Source: Acidobacteriota bacterium
GTDB taxonomy: Bacteria > Acidobacteriota > Blastocatellia > Pyrinomonadales > Pyrinomonadaceae
Assembly: GCA_003222895.1 (NCBI GenBank)
Contig: QHXI01000060.1
Location: 1-64,000 of the forward strand
Length of the DNA: 64,000 nt
Direction of reading: 5' to 3'
The notes under the pieces were generated by a model. That model saw only the letters and a program-made list of their open reading frames with translations, ran no database searches and was not told the DNA's origin. This document shows, piece by piece, positions 1 through 9,679 of this stretch (positions are counted from its first letter, which is position 1; every line of letters starts with the position of its first letter). A program made the position numbers and the translations under genes.

Positions 1-300
1 AGATGATTGATCGTGGCTCGTCAGCCTTGATCACTTGAGGACCGCGAACGGCGGTTAACTAAAACCATCAGTCTCATGTCAAAGAGCAAACAACTGGAAC
101 AACTACAGGCGCTTCGGCGTCATGGGTGAACTCTGCACTAGAATACCCTTGACTTCGATCAGCGCTTCATAGATGACCTCAACTTTCTTCGTTAATAAAT
201 CGCTCACTTCAAACGTCTCTCCACTGGAACTTCCGTTCGGAATTCTTGTCCAAACTTTTTTGCGCGGCTCGTCGTACTTGAAAGCACTTGGTCGGGAATT
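1..300. other. left-edge non-coding stretch
   Basis: No gene is recognised here. A minus-strand frame stays open from a stop near position 103 through the following permease start, but it has no convincing start codon and no domain I know. A short plus-strand frame starting at 173 overlaps the permease start out of frame and looks spurious. The stretch probably holds the promoter of the permease at 301; no clear -35/-10 pair was identified. Confidence 0.4.
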
Positions 301-1545
301 ATGCGTTATCTCTATTCATTTTACGGCGACGCGGGCAAGATCGCGTTCCAGTCAATCCTGGCGCATAAGCTGCGCGCGTTTCTCACGCTCATCGGCATCA
401 TTATTGGCGTCGCGGCCGTCGTCGTAGTCGGCGCGTCGGTCAGCGGACTGAACACGTACGTGACCGACAAAGTTGCGAAACTCTTGGGCGCGAACCATTT
501 CATGATCGCGCGGATGGCGTTTCAAGGTCATATGTCCGACGACGATTTCGAGCGCATGAATCGCCGCAACAAGCGCCTTAACTGGGACGATTACGAATGG
601 GTCCGCGATCATTGCACGTCGTGCGCGGAGGTCGGCGTCGAGGTCGGATCGCAAGTCGATCTGAAGCAGGACGGCGTCGAGTTTCCGGGCGCAATCGTTT
701 TTGGCGTGACCTCGAACATGGAAGAGATCGAAGACAAGACGATCGCCGATGGCCGCTTCATTTCGCCAGACGAAGTTCAGCGTTCAGCTTTGGTATGCGT
801 GCTCGGCAGCGAGATCAAAGAAAAATTCTTTCCGAACGTCGAAGCGCTGGGTAAGACTTTGAAAGTGCGCGGCTTGCCGATGCAAGTCGTCGGCGTTGAA
901 GAAAGCCGCGGCGCGTTTTTTGGCGATTCGCTCGATCGGCACATCTACATTCCAGCGACAACGCACTTGCAGATTTTCGGGCGCAACGGTTTGCAGATTC
1001 ACGGCAAAGCGACGACGCGCGACAACTTCCGTCCGGTGATCGAAGATGCGCGGCTGCAAATGCGTAACAAGCATCGCTTAAAAGGAAACGATGACGATGA
1101 CTTTGGTTTGGTGAACGTCGAAGACCTGAATAATCAGATCGATCAATTCACCGGAACGATAGCAGCCGTGGTGGTTCCGATCACGCTGATCACACTGCTG
1201 GTCGGCGGCATCGTCGTGATGAACATCATGCTGGTCAGCGTCACCGAAAGAACTTTTGAAATAGGTTTGCGTAAAGCCGTGGGCGCAACCAAACGACAAA
1301 TCCTGACGCAGTTTCTGATCGAGTCCGGAATGCTCTGCGCGTTTGGTGGCCTGATTGGATTGTTAGCTGCTTACGGAGTGACGAAATTAATCACCGCGCT
1401 GGCGCAGATCACGATGACGATTACGATCGGCTACATTCTTTTGGCGCTGATCGTTTCATCGGTGATCGGAATGATTGCCGGCATTTATCCGGCATTTAAA
1501 GCAGCTCGATTGGATCCGATCATGGCGCTGACGAAAACGACTTAG
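301..1545 (+). CDS. ABC transporter permease, MacB/FtsX type
   Basis: This 414-residue protein has the MacB-type permease layout. There is one N-terminal membrane helix at about residues 22-45, a periplasmic core domain from about 50 to 275, and three C-terminal helices forming the FtsX domain, with the family segment [18 protein letters not shown] between the first two. Such permeases pair with an ATPase to export macrolides, lipoproteins or peptides, or to drive periplasmic machines by mechanotransmission. The ATPase is not in the window and may lie to the left. A second permease of the same type follows after a hairpin repeat, so the pair probably forms a heterodimer or a duplicated set. 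Substrate cannot be told. Confidence 0.88.
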   Translation: MRYLYSFYGDAGKIAFQSILAHKLRAFLTLIGIIIGVAAVVVVGASVSGLNTYVTDKVAKLLGANHFMIARMAFQGHMSDDDFERMNRRNKRLNWDDYEWVRDHCTSCAEVGVEVGSQVDLKQDGVEFPGAIVFGVTSNMEEIEDKTIADGRFISPDEVQRSALVCVLGSEIKEKFFPNVEALGKTLKVRGLPMQVVGVEESRGAFFGDSLDRHIYIPATTHLQIFGRNGLQIHGKATTRDNFRPVIEDARLQMRNKHRLKGNDDDDFGLVNVEDLNNQIDQFTGTIAAVVVPITLITLLVGGIVVMNIMLVSVTERTFEIGLRKAVGATKRQILTQFLIESGMLCAFGGLIGLLAAYGVTKLITALAQITMTITIGYILLALIVSSVIGMIAGIYPAFKAARLDPIMALTKTT

Positions 1546-1546
1546 A

Positions 1547-1702
1547 CACGGAGACACAGAGAATGCGAGCCACAAAAAGGCACAAAATGCGCAAAAAGGA
1601 GAGAGGACAACTGGATCAACCTGAGGCCGATCTTTCTTTTGTGCCTCTTGTGCCTTTTGGCGGCTGCTTCTTTCTTTTCTCCGTGTCTCTGTGCCTCTGT
1701 GG
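1547..1702. repeat. two-block hairpin repeat (CACAGAGACAC family)
   Basis: An imperfect inverted repeat fills the gap between the two permease genes. The outer arms read CACGGAGACACAGAGAA (1547-1563) and its near reverse complement at 1677-1693. Inner arms carry the CCACAAAAAGGCACAAAA type motif and its complement near 1635-1662. The same outer-plus-inner design recurs at 14341-14541, and the outer arm alone recurs at 18261-18310, 33341-33422 and 49585-49625. Confidence 0.75.
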
Positions 1703-1714
1703 CAGATGTGAATC

Positions 1715-2989
1715 GTGAAACTTCGCTTACCCAAAATCTTTCCGCGTGAAACGCTGAAGATGGCGCTCGACAACGTGCGCTCGAACAAGTTTCGTAGCTT
1801 CCTTACGGTGCTCGGGATCGTCATCGGCGTGATGGCAGCGATCGTAGTCGCGTCGATTCTCACCGGTATGCGCCAAAGCATTATCTCGATCATCGAAGAG
1901 TACGGCACGAATAATATCTACGCGTTTCATCTTACGACTGGACCGCGAACGACGACCGATCGCGCCGAGCGTCTGCGCAAACCTTTAACGGTTGCCGATG
2001 CTGACGCGATCAAGGCCCAGGCCAACTCGATTGAAGACCTCGCTGTTTGCGCGCCGAACGTCGGCTACAACGGCGGGCCATTCGACGACAACATAACTTA
2101 CCAGGGCCGAAACTATCGCTGGGGAAACACGCAAGGCGTGACGCCAAACTATGCGAACATCGTTAATATCACGATTCGTGAAGGCCGCTTCGTTACCGAC
2201 TCAGACGAAGAGCAGCGGCGCAACGTGATGGTCATCGGCGTAAATGCCGCCGACGCGTTGTTTCCTGGAAAGCAAGACAGCATCGTCGGCACTGAAGTGC
2301 GCATGGGCGGCTACAATTTTGAGATCGTCGGCGTTTTGGAGAAGCGCAAAGCCGGCTTCTTTGGCGAGAACGAAGAAGACAACGCCGTGCTGATTCCGTT
2401 TCGCACCGCGCAAAAAGTTGCGCCTGGCCGCGGCTGGATTCTGTTTGTGATTCAAGCGCGCTCCGGTCAATTGACTGAAGCGCTGACACAAGCCGAAGAC
2501 ATTCTGCGCCGCCGGCGCAACGTGAAGTTCGGCGATCCGGACAACTTCGATATCAAGACTGCGGACAACTTCGTCAAGCAGTTCGACAGCATCTTCGCGA
2601 TGATCGGATTGGTTGCGATCGCGATTTCCAGTTTGGGATTGTTGGTCGGCGGCATCGGCGTGATGAATATCATGCTGGTGAGCGTAACTGAACGAACGCA
2701 GGAGATAGGAATACGCAAGGCACTCGGCGCGCGCCGTCGCGACATCACGAATCAATTCTTGTTTGAAGCGATGACGCTGACGTTTCTGGGCGGGATGCTC
2801 GGCGTGATCCTGGCGATCGGCACCAGCAAACTGGTGATGTTATTGATTCCAAGCCTGCCCGCATCGGTTCCGCTGTGGGCGGTCACCTCGGGAATTAGTG
2901 TGAGCGTCGGCGTCGGATTGATCTTTGGAGTCTGGCCGGCGCGCAAAGCCGCGCGCCTGGATCCGATTGAGTGTTTAAGATACGAATGA
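1715..2989 (+). CDS. ABC transporter permease, MacB/FtsX type (second copy)
   Basis: This 424-residue paralogue of the preceding permease has the same order: N-terminal helix at about residues 28-50, periplasmic MacB core from about 55 to 290, then three C-terminal FtsX helices. Its VSVTERTQEIGIRKALGAR segment matches the first copy closely. The track start is GTG at 1715, only about 20 bases after the hairpin repeat and with no clear ribosome site. The ATG near 1760 (MALDNVRSN) is a reasonable alternative. It was probably co-transcribed with the first permease before, or despite, the repeat insertion. The cognate ATPase is not seen. Confidence 0.88.
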   Translation: MKLRLPKIFPRETLKMALDNVRSNKFRSFLTVLGIVIGVMAAIVVASILTGMRQSIISIIEEYGTNNIYAFHLTTGPRTTTDRAERLRKPLTVADADAIKAQANSIEDLAVCAPNVGYNGGPFDDNITYQGRNYRWGNTQGVTPNYANIVNITIREGRFVTDSDEEQRRNVMVIGVNAADALFPGKQDSIVGTEVRMGGYNFEIVGVLEKRKAGFFGENEEDNAVLIPFRTAQKVAPGRGWILFVIQARSGQLTEALTQAEDILRRRRNVKFGDPDNFDIKTADNFVKQFDSIFAMIGLVAIAISSLGLLVGGIGVMNIMLVSVTERTQEIGIRKALGARRRDITNQFLFEAMTLTFLGGMLGVILAIGTSKLVMLLIPSLPASVPLWAVTSGISVSVGVGLIFGVWPARKAARLDPIECLRYE

Positions 2990-2992
2990 TCG

Positions 2993-3064
2993 TGTCAGAA
3001 ACCCGCGCGTAAGCAAGAGCTGCTGTCGCGAGAGTTCCCCTCCCTAACGGTCGGGCTTCTGACA
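2993..3064. repeat. intergenic inverted-terminus repeat filling a convergent gap
   Basis: The segment begins TGTCAGAA (2993-3000) and ends with the exact reverse complement TTCTGACA (3057-3064), with CCCG/CGGG extending the arms. It occupies almost all of the 76 bases between the stop codons of the permease (2989) and the kinase gene (3066). It may act as a bidirectional terminator for the two converging genes. Confidence 0.6.
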
Positions 3065-3065
3065 C

Positions 3066-5507
3066 TCAATGCTCCTCGGTCGCCGGTGTGCTGATCGATC
3101 CAATGATCTCCTGATACTCAGGATCATTTCGCAACGAATCCCAATTCGTATCTCTTTCAAACCAGCGTTTGTTTTCGTTGCCTAACGCGATTGCGCGGCG
3201 CAACCATTGCAAAGCCTCGTCGCGCTCGCCTTCCATCGCGTACGCCGACGCCAACCAATACGCAACGTCGTGATCGGTGTCTGCGGTCTTTCTTACTTCG
3301 TCAGTCAATTGCGCGCGCGCCTCTTCATTGAATCCGAGCGCGCTTAAGAACGTCGCGTAAATGGGACGAATGCCGTCGAGCTGGGGCTGTTGCTCCAGCA
3401 CTTGTTCGAGAATTTCCGCGGCCTTCACGTGTTCGCCGTGATAGTAAAGCGCGCGTGCGCGGAATGTTTTGATCAGCGGATGGTCCGGTTCGACCGCTGC
3501 GCCCCTGTCGAGTTCCGCCAAAGCTTCGTCATATTTCCCCTGGCTCGTAAAAATTCGCGCGCGATTATAAGCAGCGACGACCTGCTCTGCCGGATTCAAA
3601 CGGACCATGCGCTCGAAAGATCGCAAGGCTCGTTCCGGATCGCCGTCGAGCCGCGCCAGCACGCCGCTGACGAAATGCACGCCTACATCATTCGGATTTT
3701 CGCGGCGAAGTTGCTCAGCCTCTGCCCGCGCCTTCTGCTTTTCACCCTGCGCAAGATGAATGAAGACCATGTGCATGCGCGCTTCCAACAGATGCGGATC
3801 GATCGCGAGCGCTTGATCGAAAGCTTCCTGCGCATTCGCATAATCGTCGGTCTCGCCGAATCCTTTTCTGACGCGATTCGCGTACGCGCTGCCTAAACCA
3901 CAATGCGCAAGTGCAAACGAAGGATCTATATAAGTCGCGCGCTGAAAATGTTCGATCGCTTCGTCGACGTCTTTGCGCGCGATCGTGTGATAAATGTAGC
4001 GGCCCAGCGAATCGCGGCCACGCAGGTATTCCTCGTAGGCCTCGGCGTTCGCAGTCTTGCCTTGTTCGAGACGATCTTTTTCGTCCGGCGAAAGCTCGAG
4101 CCGCAGCCCGTCGCAAATCTCCTGCGTGATCGTATCCTGAACATTAATGATGTCGGTCGCGTCGGCGTCAATGCGATCGCTCCAGAGCAAATCTCCCGAG
4201 TCGACATCGACCAGTTGCGCGGTGACACGAATCCGATCGCCGGCGCGCAGGAAGCCCGCCGATAAAACCGCCGAAACGCTCATCTCGCGACCGGCCTGCC
4301 GCGGATCGACTTGCGTGTTTTGATACCTGACGATTTCAGAGGAAGGACGCACGACGAGCGAACGCACACGGGCGAGTTCAGTAATGACCGCATCGGCCAA
4401 AGAGAATTCGTAAAAGCTGGACTGCGGATCGTTACCGACGTTTTTGAATGGAAGAATCGCGACGCTCTTGCGTTCGCGATCTCCCATACTGGTCGCCGGC
4501 GTTTCGTGAACGGGGCGCTCAAAGCTCGACTCGCGCGGTTGTGAAGGTCGATCACTGGTGACATTGCGCAACCAACGCAACGCGCGCCCCATGCGGCCGC
4601 TGCCGGCCATGTGTTTCGGCGCAACCGGCGTGATGCGCTCGTAGTTTTGCGGTCCACCGGTTTCGATTTCGCGCAACACGGCGCGCAGATTGTCGCGCAG
4701 CTCGCCAACTTTCTGATATCGGTCCTTCGGATTTTTCGCGAGCGATCGATCGAGAATCACTTGCAATTGCCACGGAGCGCCGCCCGGTCGCGCTTCATTC
4801 AGCGGCCGCGGATCTTCATGAAGCACCGCGTGCCGCACATCGATGCTCGTCTTTCCCTGAAACGGCCAGATGCCGGTCAGCATCTCGTAAAGCAAAACGC
4901 CTGTCGAAAAAATATCGGCGCGCGCATCGACGCGTTCGCCGCGGGCCTGCTCAGGCGCAGCATAGGTCGCTGTGCCATACGGAATTCCAACTTCGGTGAG
5001 ATCCGTGTGATGGATTCCCGCCGGGCTCATGCTTTCATCAACCAATTTCGCCAGACCGAAATCGAGGATCTTGACCTGGCCTGAAGGCGTGACCATCACG
5101 TTGCCGGCCTTGATGTCACGATGAATGATGCCGCGTTCATGCGCCGCGGCCAGCGCATCGGCAACTTGAATTGTGATCGAAAGCGCACTGGCGAAATCGA
5201 GCGGCCGTCCGTTCACCAAGTCGCGGACGTTCTTGCCATCGACGAACTGCATCGCGATGTAATGCACGCCGTCGATTTCGTTCAAATCAAAAATCGTGCA
5301 GATGTTCGGGTGATCGAGCGCCGAAGCCAGTCGGGCTTCGCGTTCGAATCGTTTAAGGTTGGCTTCTTTGACGGTTAGTTCCGGCGGAAGGACTTTGATG
5401 ACAACGGGGCGGCCAAGCTTTGTGTCGGTCGCTTTATAAACTGTTCCTTGACCACCGGCGCCAATCTTCTCGAGGATTCGGTAATTCCCAAGTTTCGCGC
5501 CGATCAT
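3066..5507 (-). CDS. Ser/Thr protein kinase with TolB-like and TPR domains
   Basis: This 813-residue protein opens with a Hanks-type kinase domain (about 8-275). It has the glycine loop GAGGQG at 16-21, Lys38, HRDIKAGN at 129-136, DFG at 149-151 and APEQ at 184-187, so it should be active. A linker leads to a TolB-like N-terminal domain at about 345-465, the module often found beside kinase and cyclase domains, starting with VAILPFKNV. TPR repeats fill about 480-800. No membrane helix is evident between the kinase and sensor parts, so the protein is probably cytoplasmic. Such fusions are common in Acidobacteriota and are presumed signalling scaffolds; the substrate is unknown. Confidence 0.9.
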   Translation of the reverse strand: MIGAKLGNYRILEKIGAGGQGTVYKATDTKLGRPVVIKVLPPELTVKEANLKRFEREARLASALDHPNICTIFDLNEIDGVHYIAMQFVDGKNVRDLVNGRPLDFASALSITIQVADALAAAHERGIIHRDIKAGNVMVTPSGQVKILDFGLAKLVDESMSPAGIHHTDLTEVGIPYGTATYAAPEQARGERVDARADIFSTGVLLYEMLTGIWPFQGKTSIDVRHAVLHEDPRPLNEARPGGAPWQLQVILDRSLAKNPKDRYQKVGELRDNLRAVLREIETGGPQNYERITPVAPKHMAGSGRMGRALRWLRNVTSDRPSQPRESSFERPVHETPATSMGDRERKSVAILPFKNVGNDPQSSFYEFSLADAVITELARVRSLVVRPSSEIVRYQNTQVDPRQAGREMSVSAVLSAGFLRAGDRIRVTAQLVDVDSGDLLWSDRIDADATDIINVQDTITQEICDGLRLELSPDEKDRLEQGKTANAEAYEEYLRGRDSLGRYIYHTIARKDVDEAIEHFQRATYIDPSFALAHCGLGSAYANRVRKGFGETDDYANAQEAFDQALAIDPHLLEARMHMVFIHLAQGEKQKARAEAEQLRRENPNDVGVHFVSGVLARLDGDPERALRSFERMVRLNPAEQVVAAYNRARIFTSQGKYDEALAELDRGAAVEPDHPLIKTFRARALYYHGEHVKAAEILEQVLEQQPQLDGIRPIYATFLSALGFNEEARAQLTDEVRKTADTDHDVAYWLASAYAMEGERDEALQWLRRAIALGNENKRWFERDTNWDSLRNDPEYQEIIGSISTPATEEH

Positions 5508-5546
5508 TCTTTCGTATATTAAACGCTTAGATGGTGATGTACCGCA

Positions 5547-5696
5547 AGCTGGTAGCTTGCGAGTCTGGAGTCTGGAGTGCGAAGTCTGGAGTCTTAGGCG
5601 TGCCAGTCGTCACAATAATCATGTCTTACTCCGTTGAAAGTTAATTGAACCTTTCATTAGAACACTTAACTCTTTAGACTCCAGGACTCCAGACTA
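5547..5696. repeat. AGTCTGGA heptamer-like inverted repeat
   Basis: Tandem copies of AGTCTGG(AGT) at 5561-5593 face complementary copies (ACTCCAGGACTCCAGAC) at 5676-5694. A small palindrome CGCAAGCTGGTAGCTTGCG precedes them. The right arm abuts the stop codon of the MFS gene, so that gene effectively ends inside the repeat. Confidence 0.6.
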
Positions 5697-7013
5697 TTTC
5701 TTTCCCTGCGCAATCTTCTCAGCTTCCGGCAGCATCCGCAGTCTTAACATCGCAATCACGCCAAACAACGGGCCCGGAGCGAGAACCGCAAACGCGTAGC
5801 GCCATCCCACGATTCTTTCAACATGCGGAATCAATTCGATTGAGATCGTCGTTAGCAGAAACCCGAGAGACGTCTGAATCGTCAAGGCCGTGCCAAGATA
5901 TTGCGGATCGCCAAGCTCAGTCACGCACGCTGAAAACTGAGCTGAATCTGCGACCACGCTCGCGCCCCAGATTGCCGCGACGATTAGGAGCGCGACTGGA
6001 TTCGCGCCAAACAGAAATCCAATTAAGAGACAACAACTACCGCTGATCGCCATTGCGGCTGAGGTCACAACCGTGCGGCCGATTCGATCCGCAACTAAGC
6101 CGGCGACCACACATCCGATCGCGCCGCAACCGATCACGAGAAACGATCCAACTTCGGCCAACGATGGATCGCTTTTGCGAGCGGACAGGCTCGCGCGAAT
6201 CATGAACGGAACCCACGTCCACATCGCATACAGCTCCCACATGTGACCGAGGTAACCAAGGTTCGCCAGTCGCACGCCACGATTGTGAAAGACTCGCCCA
6301 ACTTGCTTCCAATCGAATCGGGCCGCCGGCAAAGCGAATGGACCATCGTTCACAAAGATCAGCACCAGCAGTCCGCCAACGACCGCAAGCAGCGATACGA
6401 ACATTACGTTGTAGCGCCAGTTCGTGCTTCCAATTCCATTGATCAAGTACGGCGTCGCTTTGCCAAGCGTCAGCGCTCCGATCAGCGTTCCCAGCGCGAG
6501 GCCGCGTCCACGACCAAACCAGGTCGCGAGTATTTTCATCGCCGGCGGATAGACTCCAGCCAGAAACATTCCGGTTAGAAACCGCAACGGAATTGCGGCT
6601 GAGGCATCGTGCGCGAACCAACCGAATGCGCAGTTAGCGATGGCAGCGGCTATCGCGGTGACTGTGAACAAATGCCGGGGACTGATGATGTCTGGAAGAT
6701 TCAGAAGCGCACTCAGCAAGGTTCCCGACACGAAGCCGATCTGAACCGAGAGCGTCAACCAGCTCGCCGTACTTCCGGTGAGATTCCATTCCCTTGTTAA
6801 TTCCGAAACAACGGCTGAACCACTGAACCAAAGCGACATGCCCAGCAGCTCGGCGAGGGCTAGTAACGCGAGGGTCTGCCAACGCGACTTGAATCGTTCA
6901 GTCGAGGAATTTAGCCCGTTTTGCAAGCCGCAGATTGTAGCGCAAAGCGCAGCGAACAGCCCGCGCGATAATTGAGGGAAACGCTCCCGGCGCGCAGTCC
7001 GCGACGAACTCAA
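5694..7013 (-). CDS. MFS transporter
   Basis: The 439-residue protein has about 12 hydrophobic segments and the general major facilitator pattern, with basic loops such as VADRIGRT in the second half and GRGRGLALG in the first. It resembles nitrate/nitrite-type or general anion and organic-solute MFS carriers, but the substrate cannot be assigned. The first 40 or so residues are polar and unlike the family. A downstream TTG near the NGLNSSTERF segment is a likely real start, just before the first helix (TLALLALAELLGMSLWFSG). It is transcribed alone on the minus strand. Confidence 0.85.
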   Translation of the reverse strand: MSSSRTARRERFPQLSRGLFAALCATICGLQNGLNSSTERFKSRWQTLALLALAELLGMSLWFSGSAVVSELTREWNLTGSTASWLTLSVQIGFVSGTLLSALLNLPDIISPRHLFTVTAIAAAIANCAFGWFAHDASAAIPLRFLTGMFLAGVYPPAMKILATWFGRGRGLALGTLIGALTLGKATPYLINGIGSTNWRYNVMFVSLLAVVGGLLVLIFVNDGPFALPAARFDWKQVGRVFHNRGVRLANLGYLGHMWELYAMWTWVPFMIRASLSARKSDPSLAEVGSFLVIGCGAIGCVVAGLVADRIGRTVVTSAAMAISGSCCLLIGFLFGANPVALLIVAAIWGASVVADSAQFSACVTELGDPQYLGTALTIQTSLGFLLTTISIELIPHVERIVGWRYAFAVLAPGPLFGVIAMLRLRMLPEAEKIAQGKK

Positions 7014-7579
7014 GAATTCCTCAACTCTGTTCAGCTACGCTGGACTGGTTATGACAACCGGTGCTTCACCGTCGTTGTGAGCAGACGAGTCAGGTCCTTG
7101 GAGACTTGTCGACAGACTCTTCCCCGGCCTGGCTCGTTCCTGCCAACGACGACGCTTTACCTGAGGGGGGTTTGCGCATGTACGCAACAAGTTCCTCAAT
7201 CGGCGTGTTTCATCTGGTTATTGACGCGGCGAATCCCACGTCTACCTTGTGCGGATTGAGAGTAGTGCCAATCGTCATCGATCGTCCCGCCACAAGCGAG
7301 ACTCTATACCTAACATCGACGAAACCCGCCGGCTCTGTCTTGTGCCGGGAGTGCCGCAGTATCGACCAACGAGAAAGAGGCGACGACCCGTCTGCGTAGA
7401 GGAAACAGGTGTCTCTTCACGATTGGAAATTTTTTGTTGACTTCGTTGCTTCGCGGGACTAATCTGCGCGCACCTCGCAATGCCTTATACCTAAAACTGA
7501 CTCAGTCGCGTCTTCGCACTTTGTACGTGCGACGCTAAACATTTCTTTGTGTAACTCAAGATATTGGAGGTGATCTTCC
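7014..7579. other. 566-base gap without a recognised gene
   Basis: Several overlapping plus-strand frames are open here but have skewed composition and no recognisable domain, so I treat them as chance frames. The gap precedes the accessory gene at 7580, whose near-perfect ribosome site (GGAGGTGATC) lies at its right end. No repeat of the window's common families was seen. Confidence 0.45.
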
Positions 7580-8548
7580 ATGGCGAATGGTTTGAATGGG
7601 CAAACTACCCTGTGGGCCAAATTCACAAGTCTCATTATCGATAATGACGGCGAAGTAAGATGGACCTTCTATCAGGGGCTGGCGATCGTTGCCGGTATCG
7701 GCATCCTGATTGTCTATTCCGCGAAGAGCCCGGCATTTCCGCAGTCCCTCGCTGTAGGTCTGCTCGTCGCCGGCGCATCTTTGGCCTGTGGCATCTTTAT
7801 CGGCTTTCTTTTCGGCATTCCGCGCACGGTCCAGAAGCCGCAGGCTGCGGACGGCACTACAGCCTCTCAAAGCGATTCAGGTGTCAACACCAATCTCGAA
7901 CAGATCTCCGATTGGCTGACCAAGATAATCGTCGGCGTCGGATTGGTGCAGTTGTCCAAGATGCCCCCGAGAATTAAAGCACTTGTCGAATACATGTCAT
8001 CGGCTTTCGCAGATCAGAAAGTCTCGCCGGCAACTGTTCTGACGATCATGGCTTATTTCGCCATTTTTGGTTTTCTCTTGGGCTATTTGTGGACCAGGAT
8101 CTATCTAACGCGCGAATTCAATCGCGTTGAGAGACAAACGCGTGATCGACCTGAATTCTTTGAAGGACTAATACATGCCTTTCTGTATCAGCCGATGCCA
8201 ACCGGATTCAAGTATGCGATCGCTAAAGCGGACGAATATAAGCAGCGCTTCGGGATGGACAATTGGCGCGTCTGGTTTTACCTGGCCTGCGCGTATGCTC
8301 AACAGTACACTTTCGAGAAGCGGGCGCCAAAGCCTGATGAGCAGAAGAAGAACGCTGCGCGTGACAATTCGTTAGATGCAGTCCAACACGCATTGCAACT
8401 CAATCAGGATGCCAAGCCCATCATAAGAGGCCTATGGGATCCCGCACAGGCCAAGCCAACAGAAAATGATCTGCAAGTGTTTTATGAGGATAAGGACCCC
8501 GGGTTCATGGCGGTCCTGGGCAATCCTGGAGAGACGTACCCGCCGTAA
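7580..8548 (+). CDS. membrane protein of unknown function
   Basis: This 322-residue protein has three clear membrane helices, at about residues 30-48, 55-80 and 150-173. An extra hydrophilic segment sits between the second and third helices. The C-terminal soluble region of about 150 residues (WRVWFYLACAYAQQ onward) looks helical and may be TPR-like. An unusually strong ribosome site, GGAGGTGATC, lies upstream of the ATG at 7580. It opens an accessory patch with an M15 peptidase, a GH75-like protein and a second membrane protein, all on the same strand but separated by gaps. I do not recognise the family. Confidence 0.75.
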   Translation: MANGLNGQTTLWAKFTSLIIDNDGEVRWTFYQGLAIVAGIGILIVYSAKSPAFPQSLAVGLLVAGASLACGIFIGFLFGIPRTVQKPQAADGTTASQSDSGVNTNLEQISDWLTKIIVGVGLVQLSKMPPRIKALVEYMSSAFADQKVSPATVLTIMAYFAIFGFLLGYLWTRIYLTREFNRVERQTRDRPEFFEGLIHAFLYQPMPTGFKYAIAKADEYKQRFGMDNWRVWFYLACAYAQQYTFEKRAPKPDEQKKNAARDNSLDAVQHALQLNQDAKPIIRGLWDPAQAKPTENDLQVFYEDKDPGFMAVLGNPGETYPP

Positions 8549-8985
8549 ACCAGGGAGCAGGCAGGGCGATCGAAAACGCGCTGCCCGCGGCAATCATGAA
8601 TCACAACATGGAGTTGGCAGCCCTATAGTGTTCACCCGCTCGCGCGCTGATTTAGTTGCGCCGGCAATTGCTTATCTACCTTCGTACGAGACGGCAGAAG
8701 CCCAGTTCCGATACATTCCTTCTGGAGAATTCTATTGACTTCAAAGTTGAGCAGGAATATGCTTCGCCCACCTCGCAAGCGCACTTACTGAATCCGAGTT
8801 CAACTAACTCGAAACCATTAATAGGAACTCGAGATTCTTATCAGGCTGGTTCCCGGAGCCTGCGACCAAACCCGCATCCTCTTCGCGCCAGCCGAGATTG
8901 GCAGTCACCCTTTGACGGCTTCAATGGTCGACAAGTTACGGAGGGTGTAACTCTCTGAAAACATGCATTAGAAAGGAGCCTCAGA
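8549..8985. other. 437-base gap carrying a gene relic
   Basis: Apart from the M28-peptidase tail relic at 8632-8697, no gene or repeat is recognised. Open frames at 8466-8738 and 8656-8958 overlap other genes or the relic and show no domain. The right end supplies the AAAGGAG ribosome site of the M15 peptidase gene. Confidence 0.5.
8632..8697 (-). pseudogene. relic of an M28 peptidase C-terminus
   Basis: On the minus strand this segment reads LPSRTKVDKQLPAQLNQR followed by ASG and a stop. The intact M28 peptidase at 11240-12898 ends LPARPKVDKQLPAQLNQR and stop, so 16 of 18 residues agree. At DNA level 28 consecutive bases are identical (8646-8673 versus 11245-11272), with about 46 of 52 overall. 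Similarity is lost beyond about 8697, so only the 3' end of a paralogue or duplicated copy remains. Both copies lie on the same strand and bracket the M15/GH75/PLD-like genes. Confidence 0.85.
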
Positions 8986-9501
8986 ATGAACTTCCCTGAA
9001 TTCAAGCCTGCGGACAAGCAGTCGGACCTCGAGGCGTTTTACTCAAAACACATTCTCGGTTCAGATGGAAGACCGACAGCGGAATGGCAAAGCGAACACT
9101 TGACTAGAATCACGCCCGCCTATCCTTTAACTTTGGCTTTCCCTCCGGGTACCGAAGTAACGCGGGTTCTCTGCCATAAAAAGGTAGCCGATAGTCTGAC
9201 AAGCGTATTCGCAAGCATACTTGCGCACTTCGGCTCGCTGGACGAAGTTCGCAAAGCTCGCATGCATCTTTTTGGTGGCTGCTTCAATTTTCGGCGCATC
9301 ACTGGAGGCACGCGCCTAAGTGATCATGCGTGGGGAATCGCTATCGACATAGATCCCGACAAGAACCCGTTCAACAAAAAGCATGACCCATCAAAAGGAA
9401 TGATGCCCTTGGAGGTCGTCAAGATATTCGAGGATGCGGGTTGGCGGTGGGGCGGGCACTTCAAAAAGCCTGACTGTATGCACTTTCAGGCAACGGCCTA
9501 G
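8986..9501 (+). CDS. M15-family peptidase (D-Ala-D-Ala carboxypeptidase / endolysin-like)
   Basis: The 171-residue protein is a single M15 peptidase domain. The zinc-site motif SDHAWGIAIDID puts His114 and Asp121 (or Asp123) as ligands. The C-terminal WRWGGHF...DCMHFQ segment supplies the catalytic acid (Asp163) and the last zinc ligand, His166. These enzymes cut peptide bonds in peptidoglycan stems or cross-links. Length and compactness fit phage-type endolysins or VanY-like domains. There is no signal peptide, which is odd for a cell-wall enzyme. The start is fixed by AAAGGAG upstream. It sits before a GH75-like hydrolase, suggesting a cell-wall or polysaccharide-degrading set. Confidence 0.85.
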   Translation: MNFPEFKPADKQSDLEAFYSKHILGSDGRPTAEWQSEHLTRITPAYPLTLAFPPGTEVTRVLCHKKVADSLTSVFASILAHFGSLDEVRKARMHLFGGCFNFRRITGGTRLSDHAWGIAIDIDPDKNPFNKKHDPSKGMMPLEVVKIFEDAGWRWGGHFKKPDCMHFQATA

Positions 9502-9679
9502 CCAAGCGCATGTTCCTAAAATGTCTCCATGGTCGGCCTTTCTTAATGATGGAGAATGGCTGCAACGAGGGTTTGTGTCTGGCTCTCAAGAAGAACAATA
9601 GCCACGCTCATTTTTGAATCAAGCCGACCGGGTGACCCAGCGCCGAGCCGAACAAGTTAACTTCAGAAAGGAGGCTTTG

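Noticed and set aside
103-345. Open minus-strand frame ending near 103
   Set aside because: No start codon, no recognised domain, and it would overlap the permease start region; likely chance.
6972-7440. Plus-strand frames in the 7.0-7.5 kb gap
   Set aside because: Overlapping each other with skewed residue content and no domain; not supported as genes.
8466-8958. Plus-strand frames between the membrane-protein gene and the M15 gene
   Set aside because: They overlap the real gene end or the M28 relic and show no domain.
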